From positions 186,001-250,000 of the forward strand of contig CAWJFT010000003.1 of the NCBI GenBank assembly GCA_963842235.1: a stretch of DNA of 64,000 nt, given 5' to 3'. This document shows, in pieces, positions 17,722 through 25,545 of the stretch. A model generated the notes under the pieces. The model made no database searches. It was not told the origin of the DNA and saw only the letters and a program-made list of their open reading frames with translations. The position numbers and the translations under genes are program-made. Origin of the DNA: JACDAN01 sp963842235 (lineage in GTDB: Bacteria; Actinomycetota; Thermoleophilia; Gaiellales; Gaiellaceae). How positions within the stretch are numbered: position 1 is the first letter of the stretch; every line of letters starts with the position of its first letter.

Positions 17722-17750
17722 ATTCTGCACGATCTAGGCTCTGATATCAA
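17722..17750 (-). promoter_or_regulatory. Promoter of Arc-propeller 1
   Basis: On the minus strand: TTGATA (17745-17750) - 17 nt - CAGAAT (17722-17727), a good sigma-70-like promoter. The start of transcription would fall within about 5-10 nt of the ATG at 17710, so the mRNA would be leaderless or nearly so. The -35 hexamer is part of the TGATATCA palindrome at 17742-17749, the geometry expected for repression. Confidence 0.6.
17742..17749. promoter_or_regulatory. TGATATCA palindrome, Arc-propeller 1, proximal site
   Basis: Perfect 8-bp palindrome ending 32 nt upstream of the start codon, overlapping the -35 box. One of a pair; see 17774. Candidate operator for the ribbon-helix-helix domain encoded by the downstream gene (inference). 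Confidence 0.6.
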
Positions 17751-17773
17751 CTGCCATAGATCTCGGAGACCGG

Positions 17774-17783
17774 CTGATATCAG
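17774..17783. promoter_or_regulatory. CTGATATCAG palindrome, Arc-propeller 1, distal site
   Basis: Perfect 10-bp palindrome whose centre is 33 bp from the proximal site. The identical 10-mer recurs at 21324-21333 upstream of the third propeller gene. Confidence 0.6.
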
Positions 17784-17803
17784 CGTTCGGGCTGACCGCA
17801 AGC

Positions 17804-17831
17804 GGAAAGGCCGCCCGGAGGCGGCCTTTCC
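17804..17831 (-). terminator. Hairpin terminator after Arc-propeller 2
   Basis: Perfect 12-bp stem GGAAAGGCCGCC / GGCGGCCTTTCC with loop CGGA, 20 nt beyond the stop of the upstream gene. It insulates the promoter of Arc-propeller 1 from read-through. Same hairpin core as at 14401. Confidence 0.8.
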
Positions 17832-17851
17832 ATGCGACTCAACCGTTGGAG

Positions 17852-20848
17852 CTACTTGCGATCGAGGTTCAGCTTCCAGGCACTGAGACCGTGCGTCGCG
17901 GCGTAGAGGATCCGCTCGCTCGGAACGATCGTCAGGCCTGCGACCTCCACGTTCGGCATGCCACTCGCGGCGAGCACCCAGTTCGTGCCGCCCGCGGGGA
18001 GCATCGCGACGCCGAAGTCTGACGCTGCGTAGAGATCACCGGTCACATCGTCGCGGACGAGGTCGGTCACCGGCAGATCGCCCCAGTTGTGCGAGAGGTC
18101 AGCCCACGTGGCCGTTCCGGCGCCGGCGTCGAAGTGGACCTCGAAGATGTGGCCCAGCTGGCCCGGCGTGTTCACCTCGTAGCCGCTGTACGAAATCCAG
18201 GCGTGGTTCGCGTCCGTCGGATCGATGTAGATGCTGGTGATGACCCGACTCGGTGTGGTCGGGAGGTCGATTCGCTTCCAGGCGACCGCTGAAGCTGGGT
18301 CGGCGTCGACGTTCTTCGAGACGAAAACGCGTCCCCTCGTCGTCGCTGCCCAGGCCGTCGACGTGTCCGCCGTCGTCCGCTCGATCGCCGCTACGGCGGT
18401 GCCGGCCCGGTCCCCCCAGAACGCGTCTGTGAGGGGATTGGGGCCAAGCCGCGCCCAGTCACCGCAGGGAGCGCTGAAGGTTCCTGTCCACTCGTTGCAG
18501 ATTGCCTGCGCCTCGGCGATGGTCCGGTTCCCGAGACCGGCCGTCTTAGTGCGGTAGGCCGTCAGGCCTGTTCCGGCGAACATCGTCTTGCTGACGACCG
18601 GATCACCGATCACGGGCGAGTAGAACTCGCTTCCAGCGTCTCCGAGCGGGTCGCCGGTCCAGATCCACTGGGAGAGCTCGCCGTTGTCGAAGTTCACGTC
18701 GGGCGACGCCCCAGTGAAGTTGTGCATTCGGAACGCGGGGATGGCGACGTCGAAGCCTGACTGGCCGCCGTCGCCGATCATCGTGTTCACCCACGTCGTC
18801 CGACTGCCCTTGTTCTCCCAGGTGCCGTTGTCTTGCGTCCCGCCCTGGAGCATGTCGACGTCGTGCGGGCTGACGGACAGGCTCTGGAACTGCAGAGTCG
18901 AGAGCCCATCGTTCAGGCTGTCGATCCTCGACGGAATCGCTGAGAGCATTTGCTGGCAGCGAGCCTTCTGAACGGCATTCAACCCGCGGTTCGGGTCGTC
19001 GCACCATGAAGAACGATCGACGAGCTCACCGCTGGAGCGGACGACTCCGCCGTCGCCCGTCTCGATGAATTGCAGCGGCTTGCCCGGGATCGTCACCAGC
19101 GAGTGCTGGTCCGGGTGGATGCCGTTCGGGTGGAGCATGTCGGTGCCGTCGAAGGTCATGTCCGTTCCACTCCCACCGGCGTCCAACGAGAGAATCACTG
19201 CACGCTTGTTGGCGATCGTCTCTCCATAGGAATAGTCGCCGCCGACGTACACCATGTCGGGCTTGCCCGGCGGGGTGTAGATGAAGATGTCGTACCAGCA
19301 TTGCGGGTCGCAGAGGCCGCGGAACGCGAAGCCCGGCTGAGCCGGGTCCGCGCTCGACATGTCGGTGAAGACCGGTGCACCAGTTGACACGTCGTCGCTT
19401 CGGAACAGGCGGGAGGAGTTCTGGCCCGCGTTCCCCTCGTGCACGTACATACGAGTCTTGCCGTTCGGAAGAGTTGTGACGGCGATTGCCGCGCGACTCT
19501 GGATGATCGCCGCGTTGATCGACGGCTTGATCTGCGTCCACGTGGCGCCCGCGTCGTTCGACCGCCAGACCCCTCGCGCGTACGAAGACGCGTAGATGAT
19601 GTCGGGGTTCGACGGATCCAGCACGACGTGCCGCACGCCACGCGGCGAGCACGTCATGGTGTTGTTGAACTCGGCGATCGACCCGGTGCAATCGGCGACA
19701 TTCGTTGATCCGTTGTGGATGAAGCTCCAGGTCTGCCCCGCGTCGGTCGACTTGTAGAGGCCCCACTTGGCGATCCCCGGAACCGGCCGGGTCACGCCGG
19801 AGCAGCAAACCGACGACATGCCCCGCAGCGCCGTCGTCGAGCCGACATAGAGCGTTTTCGGATCGCCCGGCTTGATGACGATCGCGCCGATGCCCTTGCC
19901 CTGGAACTCCGGCCTGCCGAGATTCGTCCAGGTCTTGCCGCCGTTCCTCGAGCGATAGAGGCCCGTGCCTGCCACGCAGCCCGAGCCGCAGATGTTGGCT
20001 TCGCCCGTGCCAACGTAGACCGTGTTGTCGCTCCGGTCGTTCGTGTCGATGACGACCGAGCCTGCGGCGTTGATGCCGAGCGGGCCGCCGAGGTACTTCC
20101 ACTTCGGATGGTCACTGAGTGCGTTCTTCGTCCGCCAGACACCGCCGCCTGCCGGCGTGATGTACGCCACGCAGTGGTGCTCCTTGCAGCGCGTGCTCAG
20201 CGCGATCGAGGTCGTGCGCCCACCCGCCACGTACTCGTTCGGGACGTAGAGGAACGAGTTGCGGAGCTCCTCGAACGGGTACAGAGCCGTGCTCGGCCCG
20301 ACCGGAGCCCACTCGCCCTTCTTCTCGCGGCCCTTGTTCGAGTGCCGGTCCTCGGCACGCGCGAACGCGGCTCGAGCGCCACTCATTTCAGCCAGCGAGA
20401 TCGTTGTGTCGGGATACGCCCGCTCCCGGAACTCGGCTTCACCGGCCGAGCCGGGCCCTTCTTCGCTTTCTACGCCCTGCGTCGTCGCCAGATGGCGCGC
20501 GAGCGCAGTCGGTATCTCGCCTGCCGTGATGACCGCGGACTGGCCCGTCGTCTTCGACGGCCCTGACGCAACAGCCAAGAAGACGGTGGTCGCGGCGAGA
20601 ACGAGCACGCTGAGCGCGGCCAGCGTGAGTCGTAGTCTCCCCTTCATGAACCCCTCCCCTTCCAGCGCAGGAATCATTCGCAGCACCGGGGCTGCGGCTC
20701 GACGAGCGAGTGATGGTCGGCAGCTCTGCTCGAGCCGCTCGACGATCTCGGCGTTCAGGCTGCGATCGGACTCGCGAGATGCCTCGAGGAGCCGCTCGCG
20801 CAACTCCGCGGGCATGCGCAGGAGAAATCGAAACTTCTCGCCAGCCAA
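17852..20848 (-). CDS. Arc-type RHH DNA-binding domain fused via one TM helix to extracellular BNR/VPS10-like beta-propeller (copy 2)
   Basis: 998 aa, TTG start at 20848. Residues 5-44 (FRFLLRMPAELRERLLEAS...RSLNAEIVERLEQS) are again an Arc-like ribbon-helix-helix; 76-96 (LAALSVLVLAATTVFLAVASG) a single TM helix after basic residues; the remainder an extracellular propeller with Asp boxes (YRSRNGGKTW, YKSTDAGQTW, WRSNDAGATW), HPDQHS, GGTQDNGTW, and the same Cys pairs as copy 1 (NICGSGC, SVCC, CDPQC). Paralogous with copy 1 over the full length, so the fusion predates the duplication and is not an annotation accident. Divergent from small secreted protein 2, sharing the operator pair at 20877-20910. 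Targets are inferred only. Confidence 0.85.
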   Translation of the reverse strand: MAGEKFRFLLRMPAELRERLLEASRESDRSLNAEIVERLEQSCRPSLARRAAAPVLRMIPALEGEGFMKGRLRLTLAALSVLVLAATTVFLAVASGPSKTTGQSAVITAGEIPTALARHLATTQGVESEEGPGSAGEAEFRERAYPDTTISLAEMSGARAAFARAEDRHSNKGREKKGEWAPVGPSTALYPFEELRNSFLYVPNEYVAGGRTTSIALSTRCKEHHCVAYITPAGGGVWRTKNALSDHPKWKYLGGPLGINAAGSVVIDTNDRSDNTVYVGTGEANICGSGCVAGTGLYRSRNGGKTWTNLGRPEFQGKGIGAIVIKPGDPKTLYVGSTTALRGMSSVCCSGVTRPVPGIAKWGLYKSTDAGQTWSFIHNGSTNVADCTGSIAEFNNTMTCSPRGVRHVVLDPSNPDIIYASSYARGVWRSNDAGATWTQIKPSINAAIIQSRAAIAVTTLPNGKTRMYVHEGNAGQNSSRLFRSDDVSTGAPVFTDMSSADPAQPGFAFRGLCDPQCWYDIFIYTPPGKPDMVYVGGDYSYGETIANKRAVILSLDAGGSGTDMTFDGTDMLHPNGIHPDQHSLVTIPGKPLQFIETGDGGVVRSSGELVDRSSWCDDPNRGLNAVQKARCQQMLSAIPSRIDSLNDGLSTLQFQSLSVSPHDVDMLQGGTQDNGTWENKGSRTTWVNTMIGDGGQSGFDVAIPAFRMHNFTGASPDVNFDNGELSQWIWTGDPLGDAGSEFYSPVIGDPVVSKTMFAGTGLTAYRTKTAGLGNRTIAEAQAICNEWTGTFSAPCGDWARLGPNPLTDAFWGDRAGTAVAAIERTTADTSTAWAATTRGRVFVSKNVDADPASAVAWKRIDLPTTPSRVITSIYIDPTDANHAWISYSGYEVNTPGQLGHIFEVHFDAGAGTATWADLSHNWGDLPVTDLVRDDVTGDLYAASDFGVAMLPAGGTNWVLAASGMPNVEVAGLTIVPSERILYAATHGLSAWKLNLDRK

Positions 20849-20876
20849 GTCGGGGAACCCTTACAGAAATGGCATT

Positions 20877-20885
20877 GGATATCAA
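20877..20885. promoter_or_regulatory. GGATATCAA site with TTGATA -35 for Arc-propeller 2
   Basis: GGATATCA is a 7/8 match to TGATATCA, ending 29 nt upstream of the TTG start, the same distance as in copy 1. On the minus strand it contains TTGATA (20880-20885), positioned as a -35; the -10 at 16-nt spacing (TAAGGG) is weak. Confidence 0.5.
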
Positions 20886-20900
20886 GTTCCGTGATCAGTG

Positions 20901-20910
20901 GTGATATCAC
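20901..20910. promoter_or_regulatory. GTGATATCAC palindrome between Arc-propeller 2 and small secreted protein 2
   Basis: Perfect 10-bp palindrome, centre 25 bp from the 20877 site, and its core ends 30 nt upstream of the ATG of the divergent gene at 20939. It is therefore placed to act on both genes. A further TGATCA half-like palindrome lies at 20892-20897. Confidence 0.6.
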
Positions 20911-20938
20911 GACCTCGTTTAGACTCTTTTCTTCCCCG

Positions 20939-21277
20939 ATGCGGCTCATGCTGGTCATCGCGATCCTCCTCGTCTCGGGCATCGCATCCGCAAGCTCGGC
21001 GGCACCCACCGCGACGACAAAACGCCCGACGTTGGCCATCACCAGCGTGATGCCGCTTCGCGTGGCGGGATCAGGCTTCAAGCCAAATGAGCTGGTTCGC
21101 CTAGCCGTTGAGTCACGCTGGAAGAACGTTCGTGTCGATGTGCGCGGCCGCTTCAACGCGGGCCTGCCTCCGGTCGACCCCTGCAACGGCTTCATCGTCA
21201 CGGCGAAGGGCGGCAAGGGAAGCACCGCGTCGATCGCCTTCAACGCGACGTGGCGAGTGCACTGCATCGCGCCGTAG
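20939..21277 (+). CDS. Small secreted protein, GxGF-type family, copy 2
   Basis: 112 aa from ATG 20939. Signal peptide MRLMLVIAILLVSGIASASSA, then the same domain as copies at 14030 and 30778: PTLAITSVMPLRVAGSGFKPNELVRL, a GRFNAGL strand, a Cys, AKGGKGSTA and C-IAP at the very end. Transcribed divergently from Arc-propeller 2 across a shared pair of TGATATCA-like sites, so probably under the same control; it could be the extracellular partner or ligand of the propellers (speculation). Confidence 0.75.
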   Translation: MRLMLVIAILLVSGIASASSAAPTATTKRPTLAITSVMPLRVAGSGFKPNELVRLAVESRWKNVRVDVRGRFNAGLPPVDPCNGFIVTAKGGKGSTASIAFNATWRVHCIAP

Positions 21278-21292
21278 GGCACCGAACCCCGG

Positions 21293-21366
21293 CTATATCA
21301 CTCACGATTCGGGTTCCTTCAGGCTGATATCAGTTCCTTGACTTTCCCGGGTCGCTCGGACAGAAT
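21293..21366 (+). promoter_or_regulatory. Promoter and operator pair of propeller 3
   Basis: TTGACT (21338-21343) - 17 nt - CAGAAT (21361-21366): same -10 hexamer and spacing as Arc-propeller 1. Immediately upstream lies the 10-bp palindrome CTGATATCAG (21324-21333), and about 32 bp further a weaker half CTATATCA (21293-21300). Start of transcription near 21373 would leave a leader of ~110 nt before ATG 21482. This placement also shows that the in-frame TTG at 21338 is the -35, not a start codon. Confidence 0.65.
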
Positions 21367-21481
21367 CCGCGCTCTTGTCCGGCAAGGCCCATCGCTACCT
21401 GCTTCGGATTCCAGTGGGCGTCGGCTTACCACTCATCGATCCCGCGCTGCGGGCAGGGACATCCAACTGAGAGGAAGGCAC

Positions 21482-24400
21482 ATGGACTTCTCAACGCTGC
21501 GGCGGCGGCCCCGGTGGCTAATCACCGGAGCGGTGGTCGCCGCCCTCATTGCCGTGGCGGCGGGGGCCGCACTCGGCATCGTCGGAAGCGACGACCCGGT
21601 TCACCGCGCCGGAACCGATCCGAAGATCCGCAGCGAGTTCGGGAGGGCTCCGCTGAGCGAAGCCGGCTCGAGCGCCGAGCTGATGGCGCGGAACGCGTTC
21701 TTCATGAGCCGGCGGACCGCCGGAACGAACCCAATGGACGCGACACAGGCCGGTATCGCGCGCGCCGAGGGCGAAAAGGAGGCGAAGGCTCTCAAGAAGG
21801 GCACCTCGCCCAGCGGTCCCACGACGTTCAACTCGACCTGGACTGGACTCGGTCCGAACCCCATCGTCCAGGGGCTCCGTAGCCCCGGTCCCGCGCAGCG
21901 GTTCGGAGCGATGAGCGGCCGAATCGGCGCAATGGCGATCAGGAAGGACGGAACGATCCTCCTTGCCGGAGCCCAGGGCGGAATCTGGAAGTGGGCTGGG
22001 GACCCGGCGACCGGCGTCGGCAGCTGGACGGCACTGACCGACAACCAGGTCTCGCTCGCCATGGGCGCGCTCGCCGTCGCGCCGTCGAACGACAACATCG
22101 TCTACGGCGGCACAGGTGAGGGTCACCTGTCCGGCGACAGCTACTTCGGCAACGGCATCCTCAAGTCGACGGACGGCGGCACTACCTGGACGCAAGTTTC
22201 CGGCGACTACTTCCGCGGCGTTGCCGTCTCGCGCATCGTCGTCGACCCCGCGAGCGCCAACCACCTCTATGCCGCAGTTCTCCGCGGACGCGGCGGCGCG
22301 CGCCGTGTCACTCCGCCCGTCCACTCGCGGTTCGGCATCTGGGAATCGAATGACGGCGGCGTCACGTGGACGCTCCTGAAGGAGGCCACGGAGGCGAACG
22401 GCGCAACGGATATCGAGATGGATCCGCAGAACACGTCGATCCTCTACGCATCGTTCTGGGGCGACGCGATCTACAAGAGCACGAACGGCGGCTCCACCTG
22501 GGCGCCGATCATGAACGGCATCCCGGGCACGCCCGCGGACCATGCGGCCAACCTGACCCGGTTCTCGATCGCGATCTCGCACCCGGCCGGATCAGGCGCA
22601 GTTCTCTACGCCGGCTTCGACTGGCAGGACGCCGCGGGCTACCACCCGTCGCGGGTCTTCAAGTCGGAGAACCAAGGGATCAGCTGGTCGATGCTCCCGA
22701 AGGGCTCCGGGACGCAGGACAACGTCGAGGACTACTGCGGCGGGCAGTGCTTCTACGACAACGTCATCGAGGCGGCTCCAGACAATCCGAACGTCGTCTA
22801 CGCAGCTGGCCAGTTCAACTACGGCATCGGCTCGGGCGGGATGTTCCGCTCGGACGATGGCGGCCTGACCTGGATCAACCTCGGGTACGACCAGCACCCG
22901 GATTTCCAGGCATTCGCGTTCGATCCGAACAACTCGAACAAGATCATCTACGGCTCCGACGGCGGCGTCTGGTACAGCGTCAACCGCGGCGGCCGGCTCG
23001 GCGGCACGAGCGATCCGCTCAGCGGCGTCAACTGGCGCAGCCTGAACGGGATGGTCGATCCGCTGACCGCTGGCGTGACCCAGCGCACAGGGCTCCAGAT
23101 CGGCCAGTTCACATCCATCGCCACTGTCCCCACGGTTCCGGCTCGCTTCTGGGGCGGAACTCAGGACAACGGCACCTTGCGCAAGTCCGTCGCCTCCGCA
23201 TCGTGGTTCGACATCCCGAGTGGCGACGGGGGCCAGGTGCTTGTCGACCCGACCGCAGACGGCCCGTGCGAGTTCGGGGCTGCGGGCCCGAGCTGCTTCG
23301 TCTACGGCACGTACTTCGGCATCTCGCCATACCGGATGGCCGACGGCGGAGCGTTCTTCTTCAACAACAACGCGATCACGAACGGCATCAACCTAGGCGA
23401 CCGTGCGGAGTTCTACATCCCGTTCGCCATGAACAAGGACAATCCGAGCCAGCTCTTCCTCGGGACGTACCGCCTCTATCGAACGAACAACGCTAGGACA
23501 CCGAGCGCTGGCGACGTCCACTGGGACAACATCAGCCCGGACCTGACGGCGGGGTGCACAGGCACCGCTCCGAACGGCGCGCGCGGCTGCTTCATCTCCG
23601 CGATCGGGCTGGGCGGCGGTGACGCCGTCTACACCGGAGCCAATGACGGGCGTGTCTTCTTGAGCACGAACGCAAAGGCGAGCGACGATCCGACGTGGAC
23701 GCGACTCGACAAGGGCGACCTGCCGGAGCGGCCGGTCACCCAGTTCGCAGTCGACCGGAGCAACTACCGGATCGCCTACGCGTCGTACGCGGGCTTCAAC
23801 CCGTCGACTCCGCAACGGCCCGGACACGTGTTCGCGACCATCGACGGCGGGAAGAAGTGGACGAACATCAGCGGCAATCTGCCCGACCTGCCGGTCAACT
23901 CGGTCATCCTCGACCCGTCGTACCCGAACACGCTCTACGTGGGGACCGACGTCGGGACGTATGTGACCTACAACCGAGGCGGGACCTGGTCGCCGCTCGG
24001 CACAGGCATGCCGAACGTTGCGACCTGGCAGCTCGACCTGAACCCGTCGGACACGCAGCGGGTGCTCGTCGCAGGCACGCACGGTCGCGGGGCACTCCGG
24101 CTCAACGACCAGTCGACTGCGATTCCGGCACTCGTCGTCTCGAAGGTCGACGCCCACGTTCCGGTCGGGCCCTCGAGCAAGCTGGACTACACCATCACTC
24201 TGAAGAACATCGGTAATGCCGACGCGACCGGCGTGAAGATCGTCGACCCGATCCCCGCGCACACGAGCTTCGTGTCCGCGGACAACGGCGGGACGGTCCA
24301 GAACGGCGCCGTGACGTGGACTGGGCTCACCGTTCCGAAGGCCGGCTCGGCGGGGACTCCCGGCGTCCCGGGCGTCATCCAGCTCCACTTCACCGTCGGC

Positions 24401-25492
24401 ATTGCGACTGCGCTGCAGAACAAGGTGAAGACGATCACGAACGACGGCATCACGGTGACCTCGGCGCAGGGTGCCGGGACGACCGGCTCGCCGACGATCA
24501 CGCCGATCGCACCGCCGTTCTCGGTCGCGGTCGCTCCGGCGACTCAGACCGACGGTGGACGGCCCGGCACGAACGTCGATTACAAGCTCACGCTCACGAA
24601 CCTCGGGTTCAACTCCGACACGTACAAGCTGTCGTCGTCCGGCGGAACGTGGACAACGACCTACCTCGACGGCACGTGCACCCATGCGCTGGCCGGCGAG
24701 TCGACCGATGTGGTGCCCTCCGGCGGGTCGACGCAGGTCTGCGTGAGGGTCGCAATCCCGGCGAACGCGGCCGACAGCGCCACGAACGACGCCACCGTGG
24801 CCGCGACCTCGCTCGGTGACCCAGCCGTGGCAGGTACTGCAGCGATCAAGACGATCGCAGTGGCGGTGGCGACGCTGCTCGTCGACAACGACACGAACGC
24901 ACCGATCGATTCCAAGACGCTGATCGAGCCGGCGCTCACCTCGGCCGGCATGGCGCATCAGGTCTGGGATCTCAACGTCGACGAGAAGCTGCCGCTGAAC
25001 TACCTGCTCTCGTTCGACAACGTCGTGTGGTTCACGGGCAACAGCTACCCAGGTCCGATCCTGCCCTATGAAGACGAGCTCACGGCCTTCCTGGGCGCGG
25101 GCAACAACCTCTTCATGTCGGGTCAGGACATCCTCGACCAGGCAGCCGGAACGACCGCCTTCGTCCACGACTACCTGCACGTCCTCTGGGACGGGACCGA
25201 GGTCCAGAACGACAAGGACACGACGAACGTCCACGAGGTGGCAGGAACGCTGACGGCGGGTGTCGGCACGGTGCCCGTCAGTTCGGCGGTGCTCGGAAAC
25301 AACTTCGAGGACCGGATCACGCCGATCGCTCCGGCGACGGCGATCTTCACCGACGACTCGGGCGCGGCTGACGGCCTGTCGTTCTCGGGTACCTACAAGG
25401 TCGTCTTCCTCGCCTTCCCGTTCGAGGCTTACGGAACGGCAGCGCAGAAGACGGATCTGATGAACAGGGTGAAGGGCTTCTTCGGGCCGTAG
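21482..25492 (+). CDS. Giant secreted BNR/VPS10-like beta-propeller with DUF11-like and GATase-like C-terminal domains (no RHH domain)
   Basis: 1336 aa from ATG 21482, preceded by GAGAGGAAGG. Residues 1-12 basic, 13-33 hydrophobic (LITGAVVAALIAVAAGAALG): signal anchor or signal peptide. About 70-875: propeller with Asp boxes (LKSTDGGTTW, WESNDGGVTW, YKSTNGGSTW, FRSDDGGLTW), GGTQDNGTL and CGGQCFYDN, related to the two Arc-propellers. About 880-1000: DUF11-type repeat (KLDYTITLKNIGNADATGVKIVDPIP). About 1010-1125: another beta-sandwich. About 1129-1336: alpha/beta GATase1-like domain (LLVDNDTN..., VWFTGNSYPG, LFMSGQDILD). No DNA-binding domain, so it would be an effector or surface protein rather than a regulator. 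Own promoter with TGATATCA sites; ends at a strong terminator. Confidence 0.85.
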   Translation: MDFSTLRRRPRWLITGAVVAALIAVAAGAALGIVGSDDPVHRAGTDPKIRSEFGRAPLSEAGSSAELMARNAFFMSRRTAGTNPMDATQAGIARAEGEKEAKALKKGTSPSGPTTFNSTWTGLGPNPIVQGLRSPGPAQRFGAMSGRIGAMAIRKDGTILLAGAQGGIWKWAGDPATGVGSWTALTDNQVSLAMGALAVAPSNDNIVYGGTGEGHLSGDSYFGNGILKSTDGGTTWTQVSGDYFRGVAVSRIVVDPASANHLYAAVLRGRGGARRVTPPVHSRFGIWESNDGGVTWTLLKEATEANGATDIEMDPQNTSILYASFWGDAIYKSTNGGSTWAPIMNGIPGTPADHAANLTRFSIAISHPAGSGAVLYAGFDWQDAAGYHPSRVFKSENQGISWSMLPKGSGTQDNVEDYCGGQCFYDNVIEAAPDNPNVVYAAGQFNYGIGSGGMFRSDDGGLTWINLGYDQHPDFQAFAFDPNNSNKIIYGSDGGVWYSVNRGGRLGGTSDPLSGVNWRSLNGMVDPLTAGVTQRTGLQIGQFTSIATVPTVPARFWGGTQDNGTLRKSVASASWFDIPSGDGGQVLVDPTADGPCEFGAAGPSCFVYGTYFGISPYRMADGGAFFFNNNAITNGINLGDRAEFYIPFAMNKDNPSQLFLGTYRLYRTNNARTPSAGDVHWDNISPDLTAGCTGTAPNGARGCFISAIGLGGGDAVYTGANDGRVFLSTNAKASDDPTWTRLDKGDLPERPVTQFAVDRSNYRIAYASYAGFNPSTPQRPGHVFATIDGGKKWTNISGNLPDLPVNSVILDPSYPNTLYVGTDVGTYVTYNRGGTWSPLGTGMPNVATWQLDLNPSDTQRVLVAGTHGRGALRLNDQSTAIPALVVSKVDAHVPVGPSSKLDYTITLKNIGNADATGVKIVDPIPAHTSFVSADNGGTVQNGAVTWTGLTVPKAGSAGTPGVPGVIQLHFTVGIATALQNKVKTITNDGITVTSAQGAGTTGSPTITPIAPPFSVAVAPATQTDGGRPGTNVDYKLTLTNLGFNSDTYKLSSSGGTWTTTYLDGTCTHALAGESTDVVPSGGSTQVCVRVAIPANAADSATNDATVAATSLGDPAVAGTAAIKTIAVAVATLLVDNDTNAPIDSKTLIEPALTSAGMAHQVWDLNVDEKLPLNYLLSFDNVVWFTGNSYPGPILPYEDELTAFLGAGNNLFMSGQDILDQAAGTTAFVHDYLHVLWDGTEVQNDKDTTNVHEVAGTLTAGVGTVPVSSAVLGNNFEDRITPIAPATAIFTDDSGAADGLSFSGTYKVVFLAFPFEAYGTAAQKTDLMNRVKGFFGP

Positions 25493-25516
25493 CCCGAACG
25501 CTCAGACGCACTGTCC

Positions 25517-25541
25517 ACGGGGCCGGCATTGCCGGCCCCGT
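25517..25541 (+). terminator. Hairpin terminator after propeller 3
   Basis: Perfect 11-bp stem ACGGGGCCGGC / GCCGGCCCCGT with loop ATT, 25 nt after the stop, in the gap to the convergent gene. Confidence 0.85.
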
Positions 25542-25545
25542 TGCA

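Noticed and set aside
21338..21481. TTG start for propeller 3 at 21338
   Set aside because: This TTG is the -35 of a TTGACT-17-CAGAAT promoter; ATG 21482 has a good ribosome-binding site and starts the signal anchor.
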